Of a stretch of DNA of 64,000 nt, positions 44,044 to 53,312 are shown piece after piece. The notes beneath the pieces were generated by a model. The model did no database searches. It was not told the origin of the DNA and worked only from the letters and a program-made list of their open reading frames with translations. The first letter of the stretch is position 1. Each line of letters opens with the position of its first letter. Location of the stretch: contig NZ_CP023737.1 in the NCBI RefSeq assembly GCF_002752655.1, positions 682,001 through 746,000 on the forward strand, read 5' to 3'. The position numbers were made by a program, and so were the translations under genes. Source of the stretch: Methylosinus trichosporium OB3b. GTDB taxonomy: Bacteria; Pseudomonadota; Alphaproteobacteria; Rhizobiales; Beijerinckiaceae.

Positions 44044-46539
44044 TCAGAATTTGGCGTTGGCCTGGAAGAGAACGGTGCGCCCGGGCGCCACCTGCACGAA
44101 AGGCGCGGCGCTCTGATAGAAAGCGTCGTAATAGGTGCGGTCGAACATATTGACGACCGAGACCTTGAAAGTGAGATTCTCCGTGATCTTGGCCTCGGCG
44201 AAGGCGTCGAAGCGCCAAGCGGACGGCAAGACATTCGGCACGTTCACGTAAGGATTGGCCGCGGTCGGCGCCGGCAGGCCGGCGGCGTTGACGGCCGTCG
44301 AACCGTTGGCGACGAGATTGTTGCCGCCATAGACTTTCGATTTATAGACCGCTTGACCGCCGATCTCCAGCCGGTCGGCCGCCCAGCCGAACAGGTCGCC
44401 GATCTCGTATTTGGAGAGCAGGCTGAAGGACTCATGCGCGATATTCGCGAGCTGCAACCCGACATTGGTCGGCACATAGGAACTCCGGACCCGCGAATCC
44501 ATCAGGACGAGGCCGCCGATGACGCTCCATTTGTCGGTGATTTTGCCCGCGACCTCTAGATCGACGCCGTTGACCTCGTAGGATGCGCCAGCGGTGGTCA
44601 CCCCCGAATTGACCTCGCGGGCGTTGGTGACGTAAGTGTCGAAATAGGACAGGGTCGCCAGAAGGTGACGGTCGAACAGCTCCCATTTCGTGCCGACCTC
44701 CCACGCCTTGTTGAGCTGGGGCGAGAAGATCTGAGAAGCGGCGTTGATTCCGCCGTAATTGGCGGCCGCGCCATCGAGCTCCGCGCCGATGGGATTGGCC
44801 GAAGTCGCATAGGCGGCGTAGACGCTGGCATAGGGCAGCGGCTTCACGACAGCGCCGAAATTGTAATTCACCAGCCCCGAGTGATTCTGCGCCCAGGTCG
44901 TCGCCGAACGCGAGGTGATGTTGTAATCGTCGTAGCGCACGCCGCCGTTGAGGATGACGAAGTCCTGATAATTGGCGGTCTCGATCAAATAGCCCGCCTT
45001 GGTGTCGACGCCGATATAGGTCGGATTTCCGGAGCGAAATGGCGTCGTGGAGAACGGCAAGAGATTGGGCGGAGCAAACACGCTGACGCCCGTAAGCCCC
45101 CCGCGGCCCGTGAACGTAAGGCCCGAATTCTCCGACGTCAGGCCGGCATAGGTGTCGCGAGTGACGAACTCCCGAGAGAACTCCGTGCCGATGATCGCGG
45201 TGTGCTTGATCGGGCCGGTGTCGAATTTCACCTCCGCCTGAGTCTGATTCGAGATCGTATTGGTGACCTGATAGCGGCTCTGCGGATTGAGGCTGACCGT
45301 CAGATTGGTGAGGTTCGGCTGCTCCGCGAGCGTGCCGACGTAATCGAGGATCGAGCGTTCCTGACGCAGCTTGCTGCTCAGTGTGACGTGCTCGTCGATG
45401 CGATATTCGCCGGTGAAGGTGCCGAAATCCTGCTGCGACTTCTGGAAGTCGCGGTTCACCAGACCGTAATAGGTATAGCGCGAGACGTAGCCCTCGGTGA
45501 ACGGCCGATTGGCGGCGCGATTGTAGGGCACGCCGAAGTCCGGCAGACCGTCGAGACGCACATGCGTATAGGAGGCGGTGAGCTTCAGATTTTCGAGCGG
45601 CTTGAACACCAACGACCCGGACACGCCGTTGCGGTCGTCGACGACATAATTGCGGCCGGCCACATTGGCGGCCTGCCACAGACCGTTGAGGCGCACGTCG
45701 AGGACGGGGCTGATCGCCTTGTTGACGTCGATGGTCAGGCGCTTCGAATTATCCGATGGGCCGCCCGAAAAGGTGAAATCGTAGAAATCCTTGTCGCCGG
45801 CCTGCTTGGTGACGATGTTGACCGCGCCGCCGGCGGTGCCGCGCCCCGAGAAGCTCGACCCGGGCCCGCGCAGGATCTCCACCTGCTCGGTATAGAAATT
45901 CTCGCGAATGCTGACGCCGGGATCGCGCACGCCATCGATGAAGATGTCATTGCGCGCGTCGAAGCCGCGGATGAAGAAGCGGTCGCCGAACGCGTTGCCG
46001 CCCTCGCCCGTGCCGAGCGTGATGCCCGCCGTGCTGCGCCCGATCTCGCGCAACGTCGTGGCGTTCTTGTCCTGCAGCACCTCCTTGGTGAGGACGGTGA
46101 TCGTGCGCGGCGTGTTCACGATCGGCTCGCTGAACTTGTTGGACGACAGACGGTCGACCTTATAGGGAGCCATGGGATCGGCATAAGGATTGGCGTCGGC
46201 CGGAGCCGCGCCGCCGCCGCCCACGCCCGCCTGTGCGCTCACGGCGCCCGGCGCGCTCTGACGGTCGCCAGCATGCGTCGACGGGGCGCGGACCGCGCGG
46301 CGCGGCTTGGCGGCGTGATGGACCGCCGGCGCCGCATGGACGACCGGCCGCGGCTTCTCCTTCGGAGCATCGACCCGCACCGCCGGCAGCGGCTGGCTCG
46401 CCTCCTGCGCCGTCGCCATTCCGACTCCGGCCGCAATCATCGCGGCGGCGCCCAAAACCGTTGCCGAAGGCCCGTCGATGTGCGCCGCTGCTCCGCGTCG
46501 AAGACTGCGAAGGGAAAACGGCGCTTTGATCTTGCTCAT
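44044..46539 (-). CDS. Catecholate siderophore TonB-dependent receptor (Fiu-like)
   Basis: An 831-residue receptor with an extended signal region (about 1-44, ending ATA|QEA), an Ala/Pro/Gly-rich spacer (to about 125), a plug with TITVLTKEVLQDKNATTLREIGR, RFFIRGFDARNDIFIDGVRD, EQVEILRGPGSSFSGRGTAGGAVN, and a barrel ending in Phe (FQANAKF). This is the Fiu/CirA-type catecholate receptor family that pairs with PiuC hydroxylases in other proteobacteria. It heads an operon with two PKHD genes, exbB, exbD and tonB. An AT-rich leader upstream (46540-46809) probably carries iron-responsive control. Confidence 0.93.
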   Translation of the reverse strand: MSKIKAPFSLRSLRRGAAAHIDGPSATVLGAAAMIAAGVGMATAQEASQPLPAVRVDAPKEKPRPVVHAAPAVHHAAKPRRAVRAPSTHAGDRQSAPGAVSAQAGVGGGGAAPADANPYADPMAPYKVDRLSSNKFSEPIVNTPRTITVLTKEVLQDKNATTLREIGRSTAGITLGTGEGGNAFGDRFFIRGFDARNDIFIDGVRDPGVSIRENFYTEQVEILRGPGSSFSGRGTAGGAVNIVTKQAGDKDFYDFTFSGGPSDNSKRLTIDVNKAISPVLDVRLNGLWQAANVAGRNYVVDDRNGVSGSLVFKPLENLKLTASYTHVRLDGLPDFGVPYNRAANRPFTEGYVSRYTYYGLVNRDFQKSQQDFGTFTGEYRIDEHVTLSSKLRQERSILDYVGTLAEQPNLTNLTVSLNPQSRYQVTNTISNQTQAEVKFDTGPIKHTAIIGTEFSREFVTRDTYAGLTSENSGLTFTGRGGLTGVSVFAPPNLLPFSTTPFRSGNPTYIGVDTKAGYLIETANYQDFVILNGGVRYDDYNITSRSATTWAQNHSGLVNYNFGAVVKPLPYASVYAAYATSANPIGAELDGAAANYGGINAASQIFSPQLNKAWEVGTKWELFDRHLLATLSYFDTYVTNAREVNSGVTTAGASYEVNGVDLEVAGKITDKWSVIGGLVLMDSRVRSSYVPTNVGLQLANIAHESFSLLSKYEIGDLFGWAADRLEIGGQAVYKSKVYGGNNLVANGSTAVNAAGLPAPTAANPYVNVPNVLPSAWRFDAFAEAKITENLTFKVSVVNMFDRTYYDAFYQSAAPFVQVAPGRTVLFQANAKF

Positions 46540-46654
46540 TTTTTCTGCCCCGTGAAACGTCAGCCCCGCGTACGGGCCTAAGCGATTTCACCATGAGTAT
46601 TTTTCATAGGGGCAGCGTCAATGAACAGGCGCGCAGACTGGAAATGTTGCAAAG

Positions 46655-46674
46655 AATTATTCTTCAGAATAATT
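46655..46674. promoter_or_regulatory. Candidate operator upstream of the siderophore receptor
   Basis: AATTATTCT-TC-AGAATAATT: perfect 9-bp arms with 2 bases between, 116 bp before the receptor start in an unusually AT-rich stretch. A second short dyad TGGAA-ATA-TTCCA lies at 46723-46735. They could bind an iron regulator such as Irr, RirA or Fur, but neither matches a consensus closely enough to name one. Confidence 0.4.
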
Positions 46675-46809
46675 GCTCGTAACAAGCTGTCTGCTTTCAA
46701 ACATTGTATGAAAACGTCTCCTTGGAAATATTCCACTGTTTTTCATCAGATACTGCTTGCGTGTGGCGCCGTTGCACCACTCCCGCCGCGCTCGCGACTC
46801 GCCGACGCC

Positions 46810-48312
46810 TCACTTTCGCTCGATCGCCGCGCGTGCGGCGTCACGCAGCAGCTTGCGCGCGTCGTCGCGCAGATAGGCCATATGTCCGCCGGGCGTCGTG
46901 ACCAGCTTCACCCGCGATGTCGCGCCGAAGACCGGCAGCTGATCGATGAGCAGCTGGCTGACGAAATAAGGCGTCACCAGATCGGCGAGACCATGCGCGA
47001 TCGTCACCTCGAGCCGCCGGTCGAGCGCGAGCTCATCGCGAAGCGTGGAGACGGCCTCCGCCTCGGCGCGGCCGCCCTGGCCGAAGTCCCAATCATGCGC
47101 GACACGGTCGTTGAGGATTTCATAGCGCGCGTCGCCGACCGGCCATTGCAGCTTGTCGAGCGTCACGCGGGCCATCGCGGCGCCGAGCGGCGCGCGCAGG
47201 CCGTCGAGCACCGGATCGGGCCAGCGGCTTTCGCGCGAGAACGGGCGCGGATCGAAGCCGACGACCTCGCCGTCATAGGCGCTCGCCACCTCCCGCTGCG
47301 CGCGCTTGCGATCACGCAGAAAGGTCTTCAGCTCGATGCGCCCGCCCTCCTCCGCGACGACGCGCGGATCGAGCCCCGTGAAGCGCGCGACATTGGTCTC
47401 GAGCCGCCGCATCGCCTCCTCGTCGCGCACGCCTTTCAGAAGATCGACGACGAACTCGCCGGAGGCATAGGCTTCGACATCGGCGAGATCGGCGCGCCGG
47501 CGCGCCTCGCGCGTGACCGCCGCATAGGACGGCAGGCGTCCGGCGAGCGCGAGAATATTATGTTCTCCGTCGAGCCAGCCGAAATCGAGCGCCGGCGAGA
47601 TCAGCACCAGCCCCTCGACGCCGACGCTCTCGCGCTCGCGCAGCGCATGCAGCACCTCGACCGCGCGAAAGCCGCCGTAGCTCTCTCCGACGAGGAATTT
47701 GGGCGAAGCGATGCGCCGATGCGCGGCGAGCCATTTGCGCAGGACGACGGCGAGCGCGTCGGCGTCCCCCTTGGTCGAGAAGAAGGATTTGCGCGCCTCC
47801 TCGTCCTCGGTGAGGAATTTGCTGAAGCCCGTGCCGGGCGGATCGACGAAGACGAGATCGACGAAGGGCAGCCAGCTCTCCGCATTGTCGACGACGACCG
47901 GCGGCGCCGAGGGCGACGGCGGCAGCGACCCGAGCGCCAGACGCCAGGGCGAGATCCCGCCGAGGGAGAGCCAGGCGGAGGAAGCGCCCGGACCGCCATT
48001 GAAGACGAAAGCGATGGGCCGCGTCGCCGCATCGGCGTCGGCGCGCTCGTAAGAGACGAAGGCCACATCCACGCGCGGCGCGCCGGTCTTGCCGTCGCGC
48101 AGCCGCACGGCGCCGGCGCGCGCGACGAAGCTCACCTTCTCCCCGCGCATCGTCATCGTGTGGGCGGTCGCGACCTCCGCCGGCAGGCCTTTGGCGGCGT
48201 CGGCGGGCTCTTCCGTCTCCTTCTTCGGCGGCGCGGACGGCGGAGCCGCCGCGGCCGAAGATGCGGCGAGCGCCGCCGCCAACGCGAAAGCAATGCAGAG
48301 CTTGGAAAGCAT
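46810..48312 (-). CDS. Exported serine carboxypeptidase (S10 family)
   Basis: A 500-residue alpha/beta-hydrolase peptidase of family S10. It has a signal peptide (about 1-23), then NGGPGASSAWLSLGGISPW (oxyanion region), VFVDPPGTGFS, nucleophile Ser211 in GESYGGFRA, and catalytic His477 in PGGHMAYLRDD near the end; Asp is in the GLADLVTPY segment. ATG 48312 follows GAGAGG. It probably cleaves C-terminal residues from peptides in the periplasm or outside. Promoter not visible. Confidence 0.88.
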   Translation of the reverse strand: MLSKLCIAFALAAALAASSAAAAPPSAPPKKETEEPADAAKGLPAEVATAHTMTMRGEKVSFVARAGAVRLRDGKTGAPRVDVAFVSYERADADAATRPIAFVFNGGPGASSAWLSLGGISPWRLALGSLPPSPSAPPVVVDNAESWLPFVDLVFVDPPGTGFSKFLTEDEEARKSFFSTKGDADALAVVLRKWLAAHRRIASPKFLVGESYGGFRAVEVLHALRERESVGVEGLVLISPALDFGWLDGEHNILALAGRLPSYAAVTREARRRADLADVEAYASGEFVVDLLKGVRDEEAMRRLETNVARFTGLDPRVVAEEGGRIELKTFLRDRKRAQREVASAYDGEVVGFDPRPFSRESRWPDPVLDGLRAPLGAAMARVTLDKLQWPVGDARYEILNDRVAHDWDFGQGGRAEAEAVSTLRDELALDRRLEVTIAHGLADLVTPYFVSQLLIDQLPVFGATSRVKLVTTPGGHMAYLRDDARKLLRDAARAAIERK

Positions 48313-48459
48313 GATCGGGCCTCTCATCCAATGTCGAGCGATAGATAGCGCAGCGCTCGAGCGCGACGAAGTTTTTGGAACCAACGCGCCCTCGAAGAAT
48401 TGATTCCGAACCAAACGCGGTCTGACGCGAGAGCGCGCCGCGAGGAATGGAGTTGCACA

Positions 48460-48660
48460 ATGGAATGGAACCAGGTCCAGGGCAACTGGAAGCAGGTCAA
48501 AGGCAAGATCAAAGAAAAATGGGGCGATCTCACCGATGACGACCTGACCAAGATCGAGGGCAACCGCGAGCAATTCGAGGGAGCTCTGCAGAGCCGCTAT
48601 GGCCAGAGCAAGGAAGCGGCCCGCAAGGAAATCGACGACTGGCTGAAGACGCTGCACTGA
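48460..48660 (+). CDS. CsbD family stress protein
   Basis: A 66-residue CsbD-like protein, a hydrophilic general-stress protein of unknown mechanism. Landmarks are MEWNQVQGNWKQVKGKIKEKWG at the start and LTKIEGNREQFEGALQSRYG. Codon use matches neighbours. It is divergent from the S10 peptidase gene, 147 bp away. Confidence 0.9.
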   Translation: MEWNQVQGNWKQVKGKIKEKWGDLTDDDLTKIEGNREQFEGALQSRYGQSKEAARKEIDDWLKTLH

Positions 48661-48710
48661 GCGCGTCCCGGCCCTTCCCGAGGCGGTCCGCCTCGGGAGT
48701 TCTCACCCGA

Positions 48711-48770
48711 AATGGCGAAGCAATCGCGACGCGATAGGCGCGGCGGGATTGCTTCGCTGCGGTCGCGTCA
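48711..48770. repeat. Dispersed inverted repeat family C, divergent copy
   Basis: ATGGCGAAGCAATCGCGACG and GGATTGCTTCGCTGCGGTCG share the GAAGCAATC/GATTGCTTC core of family C but are diverged. It lies between the convergent csbD-like and DUF3175 genes. Confidence 0.5.
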
Positions 48771-48772
48771 AA

Positions 48773-49090
48773 TCAGACGTCACGGCCATAGGCTCTACGC
48801 AGCTCGACCTTCGCGCGCTCGAGCACCCGCTTGCGCGCATCCGGAAGACCTTTGCCGGCCCGATTGATGTAGAATGTCAGCATCGACATCGCCGAGCGGA
48901 ACGGATCGCTCTTGCGCCGCGAGCTCGCTTCGGCGGAACGCTTCAGCGAGCGGGCGATGGCGCCGGGATCGTCGAGCGTGAAGACATTCTCCTCGAGATC
49001 GAGCGCATTGCTGCGGCGCGTCACATCGCCCGACCAACATCGCTTCTCGTCCGCGGCCGGCCGGCTCACGCGGCGCGGTCGCTCTGACAA
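48773..49090 (-). CDS. DUF3175 family protein
   Basis: A 105-residue protein with the family segments RRSNALDLEENVFTLDDP, AIARSLKRSAEASSRRKSDPFRSAMSMLTFYINRAGKGLP and ERAKVELRRAYGR, which match DUF3175. Unknown function. It overlaps the end of the CBS-domain gene by 25 bp on the same strand, so the two are probably co-translated. Confidence 0.8.
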   Translation of the reverse strand: MSERPRRVSRPAADEKRCWSGDVTRRSNALDLEENVFTLDDPGAIARSLKRSAEASSRRKSDPFRSAMSMLTFYINRAGKGLPDARKRVLERAKVELRRAYGRDV

Positions 49091-49509
49091 TGCGCGCCGC
49101 CGGGCTGCGAGATTCCGCGCAGCGCTGCGCCCGACAGCCCCACGTCCCGATCCATCGCAATATCGGCGAGCGAGATGATGCCGACGAGGCGCTTGCTGCG
49201 ATCGAGCACCGGCATGCGACGCAATTGCTGCTGCGCCAAGCTCTCCGCCGCCTCCTCGACCTCGCGATCCTCATAGACATATTTCACGTCGCGGGTCATC
49301 ACGTCGCGCACCTTTGTCTCGGCGCCTTTGCCGACCGCCACAGCGCGGAGCGCGATGTCGCGATCGCTGATCATGCCGACGAGCCGGTCGTTCTCACCCA
49401 CGGGCAGAAGCCCCACATCGAGCTCGACCATGCGCTTGGCCGCCTCGGCGATCGACTGGTTCGGATCGACGACGCAGACGTCGCTGGTCATGATGTCCTT
49501 GACCTTCAT
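49066..49509 (-). CDS. CBS-domain protein
   Basis: A 147-residue protein of two CBS domains (about 7-60 and 70-125): MTSDVCVVDPNQSIAEAAKRM, RLVGMISDRDIALRA, MTRDVKYVYEDREVEEAAE and RLVGIISLADIA. Such stand-alone pairs bind adenosine nucleotides and act as sensors or redox regulators. It is between the MgtC/DUF4010 gene and the DUF3175 gene, all on the minus strand. Confidence 0.88.
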   Translation of the reverse strand: MKVKDIMTSDVCVVDPNQSIAEAAKRMVELDVGLLPVGENDRLVGMISDRDIALRAVAVGKGAETKVRDVMTRDVKYVYEDREVEEAAESLAQQQLRRMPVLDRSKRLVGIISLADIAMDRDVGLSGAALRGISQPGGAHCQSDRAA

Positions 49510-49572
49510 CTTTCGACTCCTTCTCTCGCCGCCGGAAGGAAACCCTCGTGGCGCGCCATGGTTCCCGGCGGC

Positions 49573-50841
49573 TCAGCCGCGCAGGAGCAGCGAGAGAATG
49601 GCGCAGAGAATCGCGAGAACCGAGACGATGGTCATGCGCCATCCGGCTCGCGCGCCGCCAATCCAGAAGGTGAGCGCGCATTTGGCGAGCGTGTTGACCG
49701 CCACGGCGAGACCGATCGCTTTCGCCGCCGTCTCCATCGGAATTGCGCTGCGATCGAGATCGGCCATCGACAAGGTGATCGCGTCGACGTCGGCGAGGCC
49801 CGAGATCGCCGCGAGGACATAAGCGCCGGCGGCGCCGGCGAAATGAGTCGCCAGTCGCGACAGCGCCGAGATCGCGGTGAGCAGCAGCCCGAATTTCACG
49901 ACGACGCCCATGTCGAGCGGATTATGCGGCGCGAAGCTCTCGTCCTGCGCCGGCGCCGTCATCGCCCGCCGCATGAACAACAGCGCCGCGGCGATCATCA
50001 CCACGGCGGCGCAGGCGAAGGGAGGCGCGAGCGTCGACAGCATCGAACGATCGACCAACGCGACAATCGCCAGCACGCGCAACGTCATCGTCGCGCCGGA
50101 GAGCAGCGCGCCGCCGACGAACAGCGGCCGATGCTCGACGTGCTCGCGCGCGAGCTTCGCCAATGTGACGGTGGCCGCTGTGGACGAGGCGAGACCGCCG
50201 GCGATTCCCGTCATCGCGACGCCGCTCGCGCCCCCGGTCGCCTTGATGACCACATAGCCGAAGAAGGAGAGACAGGCGATCATCACCGTCAGCAGCCAGA
50301 TGCGAAACGGATTGACCGCTCCCCATGGATCGAGAGCGCGATCGGGCAGCAGCGGCAGCAGAACGACGGTCATGGCGAGAAGGATCAGCCCTGAGCGCAA
50401 TTCGTCCCAGGTGATGCGCCGCAGCCAGCCATGCGTCGCGCGTTTCAGCGCCAGCAGCGAGGCGGTCGCGACGCCGGCCGCGCCCGCGACCTGTATGTCG
50501 CCGATCATGGCATAGGCGCCGAGCGCGAAAGCGAGCATGGCGCCGACGACGGTGGTGGCGCCGAATGTCTCGTCGCGCTCCGTCTCGCGATAGCGGAACA
50601 GCGCCATCGCCGCGGAATAAACGACAAAGGCGAGGCCGAGCGAGACAGCGCCGCCTATGCCGGTCTGATCGCCGATCGCGCCCCAGACGGCGCCGAGCAG
50701 CGCCGCCAGCGCATGAGTGCGCAACCCGGCGGCGCGCTCGCCCTCCTCGTCCGCGCGCGCCTGCCATCCGCGCTCGAGGCCGATCAGCAGACCGATGCCG
50801 AGCGCCACCGACAGGCGGCGAAACAATTCGAGCGTCTCCAT
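49573..50841 (-). CDS. MgtC/DUF4010 family membrane protein
   Basis: A 422-residue membrane protein. The N-terminal third has the MgtC-like ALGIGLLIGLERGWQARADE and AGLRTHALAALLGA, and the rest is the DUF4010 multi-helix domain (FGYVVIKATGGASGVAMTGIAGGLASSTAATV). Members are annotated as possible Mg2+ homeostasis or transport proteins; evidence is thin. It is downstream of the LigD genes, with a 30-bp gap after the polymerase stop, so it may ride on the NHEJ transcript. Confidence 0.85.
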   Translation of the reverse strand: METLELFRRLSVALGIGLLIGLERGWQARADEEGERAAGLRTHALAALLGAVWGAIGDQTGIGGAVSLGLAFVVYSAAMALFRYRETERDETFGATTVVGAMLAFALGAYAMIGDIQVAGAAGVATASLLALKRATHGWLRRITWDELRSGLILLAMTVVLLPLLPDRALDPWGAVNPFRIWLLTVMIACLSFFGYVVIKATGGASGVAMTGIAGGLASSTAATVTLAKLAREHVEHRPLFVGGALLSGATMTLRVLAIVALVDRSMLSTLAPPFACAAVVMIAAALLFMRRAMTAPAQDESFAPHNPLDMGVVVKFGLLLTAISALSRLATHFAGAAGAYVLAAISGLADVDAITLSMADLDRSAIPMETAAKAIGLAVAVNTLAKCALTFWIGGARAGWRMTIVSVLAILCAILSLLLRG

Positions 50842-50871
50842 GGCGGCCCTTCGAAAGCAGCGACGGCGCCC

Positions 50872-51759
50872 TTATAAACCTTCGGCGGCGAACATGCGCA
50901 GCGCAGCCGGCGTGATGCTTTGCCGCAGGTCGAAATAGCCGTCCCAGGGATCGCCGCGCAAGGAGGCGAGGCGCCGCTCCATCGAATCGATCGTATAAGC
51001 GTCGGCGCGCTCGATGCGTGTGAGCTCGCCCCAGGCGATCGGCGCGGCGACGCTCGGCGTCACGCGCGCGCGCGGCGAAAAAGGCGCGATGGCGCTCGCG
51101 CCGCGTTCATTGCGGCGATAATCGACATAGATGCGGCCGATGCGGCGCGATTTCGTCATGATGGCCGTGAAGCGCGCGGGCTCCTCGGCGGCGAGGCGCA
51201 TCGCCACGCCTCTCGCGAAAGCGGTCAGCGTCGTCCAATCGAGCGAAGGCTCGAGCGGCGCGACCACATGCGCGCCCTTGCCGCCGGTGAGCATCACGAA
51301 GCTCGTCAGCCCCGCAGCCTCGAGCAGAGCGCGAAAGTCGCGCGCGGCGCGCTTGACCTCCTCGAAGCTCAGCGACTCGTCCGGATCGAGATCGAAGGTC
51401 AGCCGGTCCGGCCGCTCGACGCTATCCACATGCGCGCCCCAGATATGCAGCTCCAGCGCGTCCATCTGCACCGCGCCGTCGAGTCCGGCGCCGTCGACGA
51501 GAGTGAGAAACTCCTCGGTCTTCCCATCGCGGGAAATCGGCGCGGCGCGCAGGCCCGGCGGCATGCCGCGCGCGTGATGACGCTGAAAGAAGCAGGGCCG
51601 TCCGCCGCCTTTCGGACAGCGCACGAGCGACAGCGGGCGGCCGGCGAGATGCGGAAGCGCGAAAGGCGCGACGCGGCGCCAATAGTCGAGCAGCCGCCGC
51701 TTCGTGACATGGATAGAGTCCGCATAGAGGGGCTTGTCGGGATGGGTGAGGCGGATCAC
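50872..51759 (-). CDS. ligD: LigD polymerase (primase-like) domain protein, stand-alone
   Basis: A 295-residue NHEJ polymerase domain, which adds nucleotides at broken DNA ends. Family segments include LTHPDKPLYADSIHVTKRRLLDYW, the catalytic D-x-D in LTFDLDPDESLSFEEVK, TGGKGAHVVAPLEP, and IYVDYRRNERGAS. Most LigD proteins carry this domain at one end of an 800-900-residue chain. Here it starts at GTG 51759, overlapping the stop of the ligase gene by 4 bp (GTGA). Confidence 0.9.
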   Translation of the reverse strand: MIRLTHPDKPLYADSIHVTKRRLLDYWRRVAPFALPHLAGRPLSLVRCPKGGGRPCFFQRHHARGMPPGLRAAPISRDGKTEEFLTLVDGAGLDGAVQMDALELHIWGAHVDSVERPDRLTFDLDPDESLSFEEVKRAARDFRALLEAAGLTSFVMLTGGKGAHVVAPLEPSLDWTTLTAFARGVAMRLAAEEPARFTAIMTKSRRIGRIYVDYRRNERGASAIAPFSPRARVTPSVAAPIAWGELTRIERADAYTIDSMERRLASLRGDPWDGYFDLRQSITPAALRMFAAEGL

Positions 51760-53291
51760 CGCTTCCCTCCCCGCCGCGGCGCCGCGCGCACTTCTTTCGC
51801 GGGCTTGTCCTCGCGCAACGCCACGAAGCGCGGATGACGCAGCACGCCCTCGCTCGTCCGTTCCGCATAAGCGATCTCGACGACGAGGCGTGGCTCGACA
51901 TAGCGCGCAGCGCGGGCGATGTCCCTCGGAAGCTCTGCGAAAGGCGAATTCTTGCGCGCCTCGAGCCGCTCCGCCACTTGCCCGAGATCGGCGTCGGAGA
52001 AGCCGGCGCCGACGCGGCCGCGGTAGCGCAGGACGCCGTCCTCATATTCGCCGAGCAGCAGCGAGGCGAAAGGCCGCCCCTTCTTGGCCGAGGGCCGATA
52101 GCCGCCGACCACGAACTCGTCGCGTCCGATGCATTTCGTCTTGATCCAGGAGAGCCGGCGGCCGGAGACATAAGGCCGGTCGGCGCGCTTCGACACGACG
52201 CCTTCGAGGCGCATGCGGCAGCACTCCTCGAGAAAGCGCGGCCCCTCGCCGCGCACATGATCGCTGTAGCGGATCGCCGCCGGCGCCTCGCGCGTCAGCT
52301 CGGCGAGCCGCGCCTTGCGCTGCTCGAGCGGCGCCTTCGCAATGTCCTCGCCATCGATCTCGAGCAGATCGAACACATAGAAGACGAGGCTGTCGGCATG
52401 CGTCTCCAGCGCCTTCTGCAATCGTCCGAAATCGCTGCGTCCGCATTCGTCGGTGGCGACGATCTCGCCGTCGACGAGCGCGCTGCGCATCGGCAATTGC
52501 GCGACCGCCTCGGCAATGCGACGAAACTTGTCGGTCCAATCCAGGCCCGAGCGCGTGTAGACCCGCGCCGTTCCGCCCGCCGCAGCGACGATGGCGCGAT
52601 AGCCGTCGAATTTGATCTCGTGCAGCCAGTCGCGGCCGGTCGGCGGCGCCGCCGCCAGCGTCGCCAGCTGCGGCGCGCGAAACTTCGGCAAATGCGCCGG
52701 CCGCTCGTCTTCCGCGGCGATCTCGGCGAAGCCGCGTCCGCTGGCGACGCTCTTCGTCCATTCATGGACGGGATCGCAGGCGCGATCGGCGAAGCGGTCC
52801 TTCTCCTTGACCAGCAGCCAATTCTCGCGCCGCTCCTTGCCGCGCCGCGGCAGACGCGTCAGCGCGAAGCCGCCGCGCAAGCGCTCGCCCGCGAGCGTGA
52901 ATTTGAAATGACCCTCTTCGATGCCGCGACGGACGTCGCCCTGCGGCGACCAATGACCGCGATCCCACAGCATCACCTCGCCCGCGCCATATTCGCCGGC
53001 GGCGATGTTCCCCTCGAAGCGTCCATATTCGAGCGGATGATCCTCGGTGCGCACCGCGAGGCGCTTCTCGCTCGGGTCGAGGCTCGGCCCGCGCGTCACC
53101 GCCCAGCTCTTCAACACGCCGTCGAGCTCGAGACGCAAATCGAAATGCGTGCGGCGGGCGCGATGCTTCTGCACGACATAGGCGCCCTGCTCCGCCGCAT
53201 CCCGCGCCTCGTCGCCGCGCGGCTCGCGCGTGCGGGAGAAATCGCGCTTGGCCCGATAGGCTTCCAGCGAGGCCGCGGCGCGCGCGATCAT
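51756..53291 (-). CDS. ligD: LigD phosphoesterase-ligase domain protein
   Basis: A 511-residue protein carrying two of the three LigD domains. The 3'-phosphoesterase (about 30-160: HFDLRLELDGVLKSWAV, EYGRFEGNIAAGEYGAGEV) is followed by the ATP-dependent ligase (about 195-500), with nucleotidylation Lys in EIKFDGYRAI, then VDGEIVATDE and LEGVVSKRADRPY. It seals double-strand breaks with Ku. It lies 21 bp after ku and overlaps the separate polymerase gene. Confidence 0.93.
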   Translation of the reverse strand: MIARAAASLEAYRAKRDFSRTREPRGDEARDAAEQGAYVVQKHRARRTHFDLRLELDGVLKSWAVTRGPSLDPSEKRLAVRTEDHPLEYGRFEGNIAAGEYGAGEVMLWDRGHWSPQGDVRRGIEEGHFKFTLAGERLRGGFALTRLPRRGKERRENWLLVKEKDRFADRACDPVHEWTKSVASGRGFAEIAAEDERPAHLPKFRAPQLATLAAAPPTGRDWLHEIKFDGYRAIVAAAGGTARVYTRSGLDWTDKFRRIAEAVAQLPMRSALVDGEIVATDECGRSDFGRLQKALETHADSLVFYVFDLLEIDGEDIAKAPLEQRKARLAELTREAPAAIRYSDHVRGEGPRFLEECCRMRLEGVVSKRADRPYVSGRRLSWIKTKCIGRDEFVVGGYRPSAKKGRPFASLLLGEYEDGVLRYRGRVGAGFSDADLGQVAERLEARKNSPFAELPRDIARAARYVEPRLVVEIAYAERTSEGVLRHPRFVALREDKPAKEVRAAPRRGGKR

Positions 53292-53312
53292 CCCGGCGTC
53301 TCCTCACCTTTG

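Noticed and set aside
44665..46581. Long open frame antisense to the catecholate siderophore receptor
   Set aside because: It is explained by the receptor's codon bias on the other strand.
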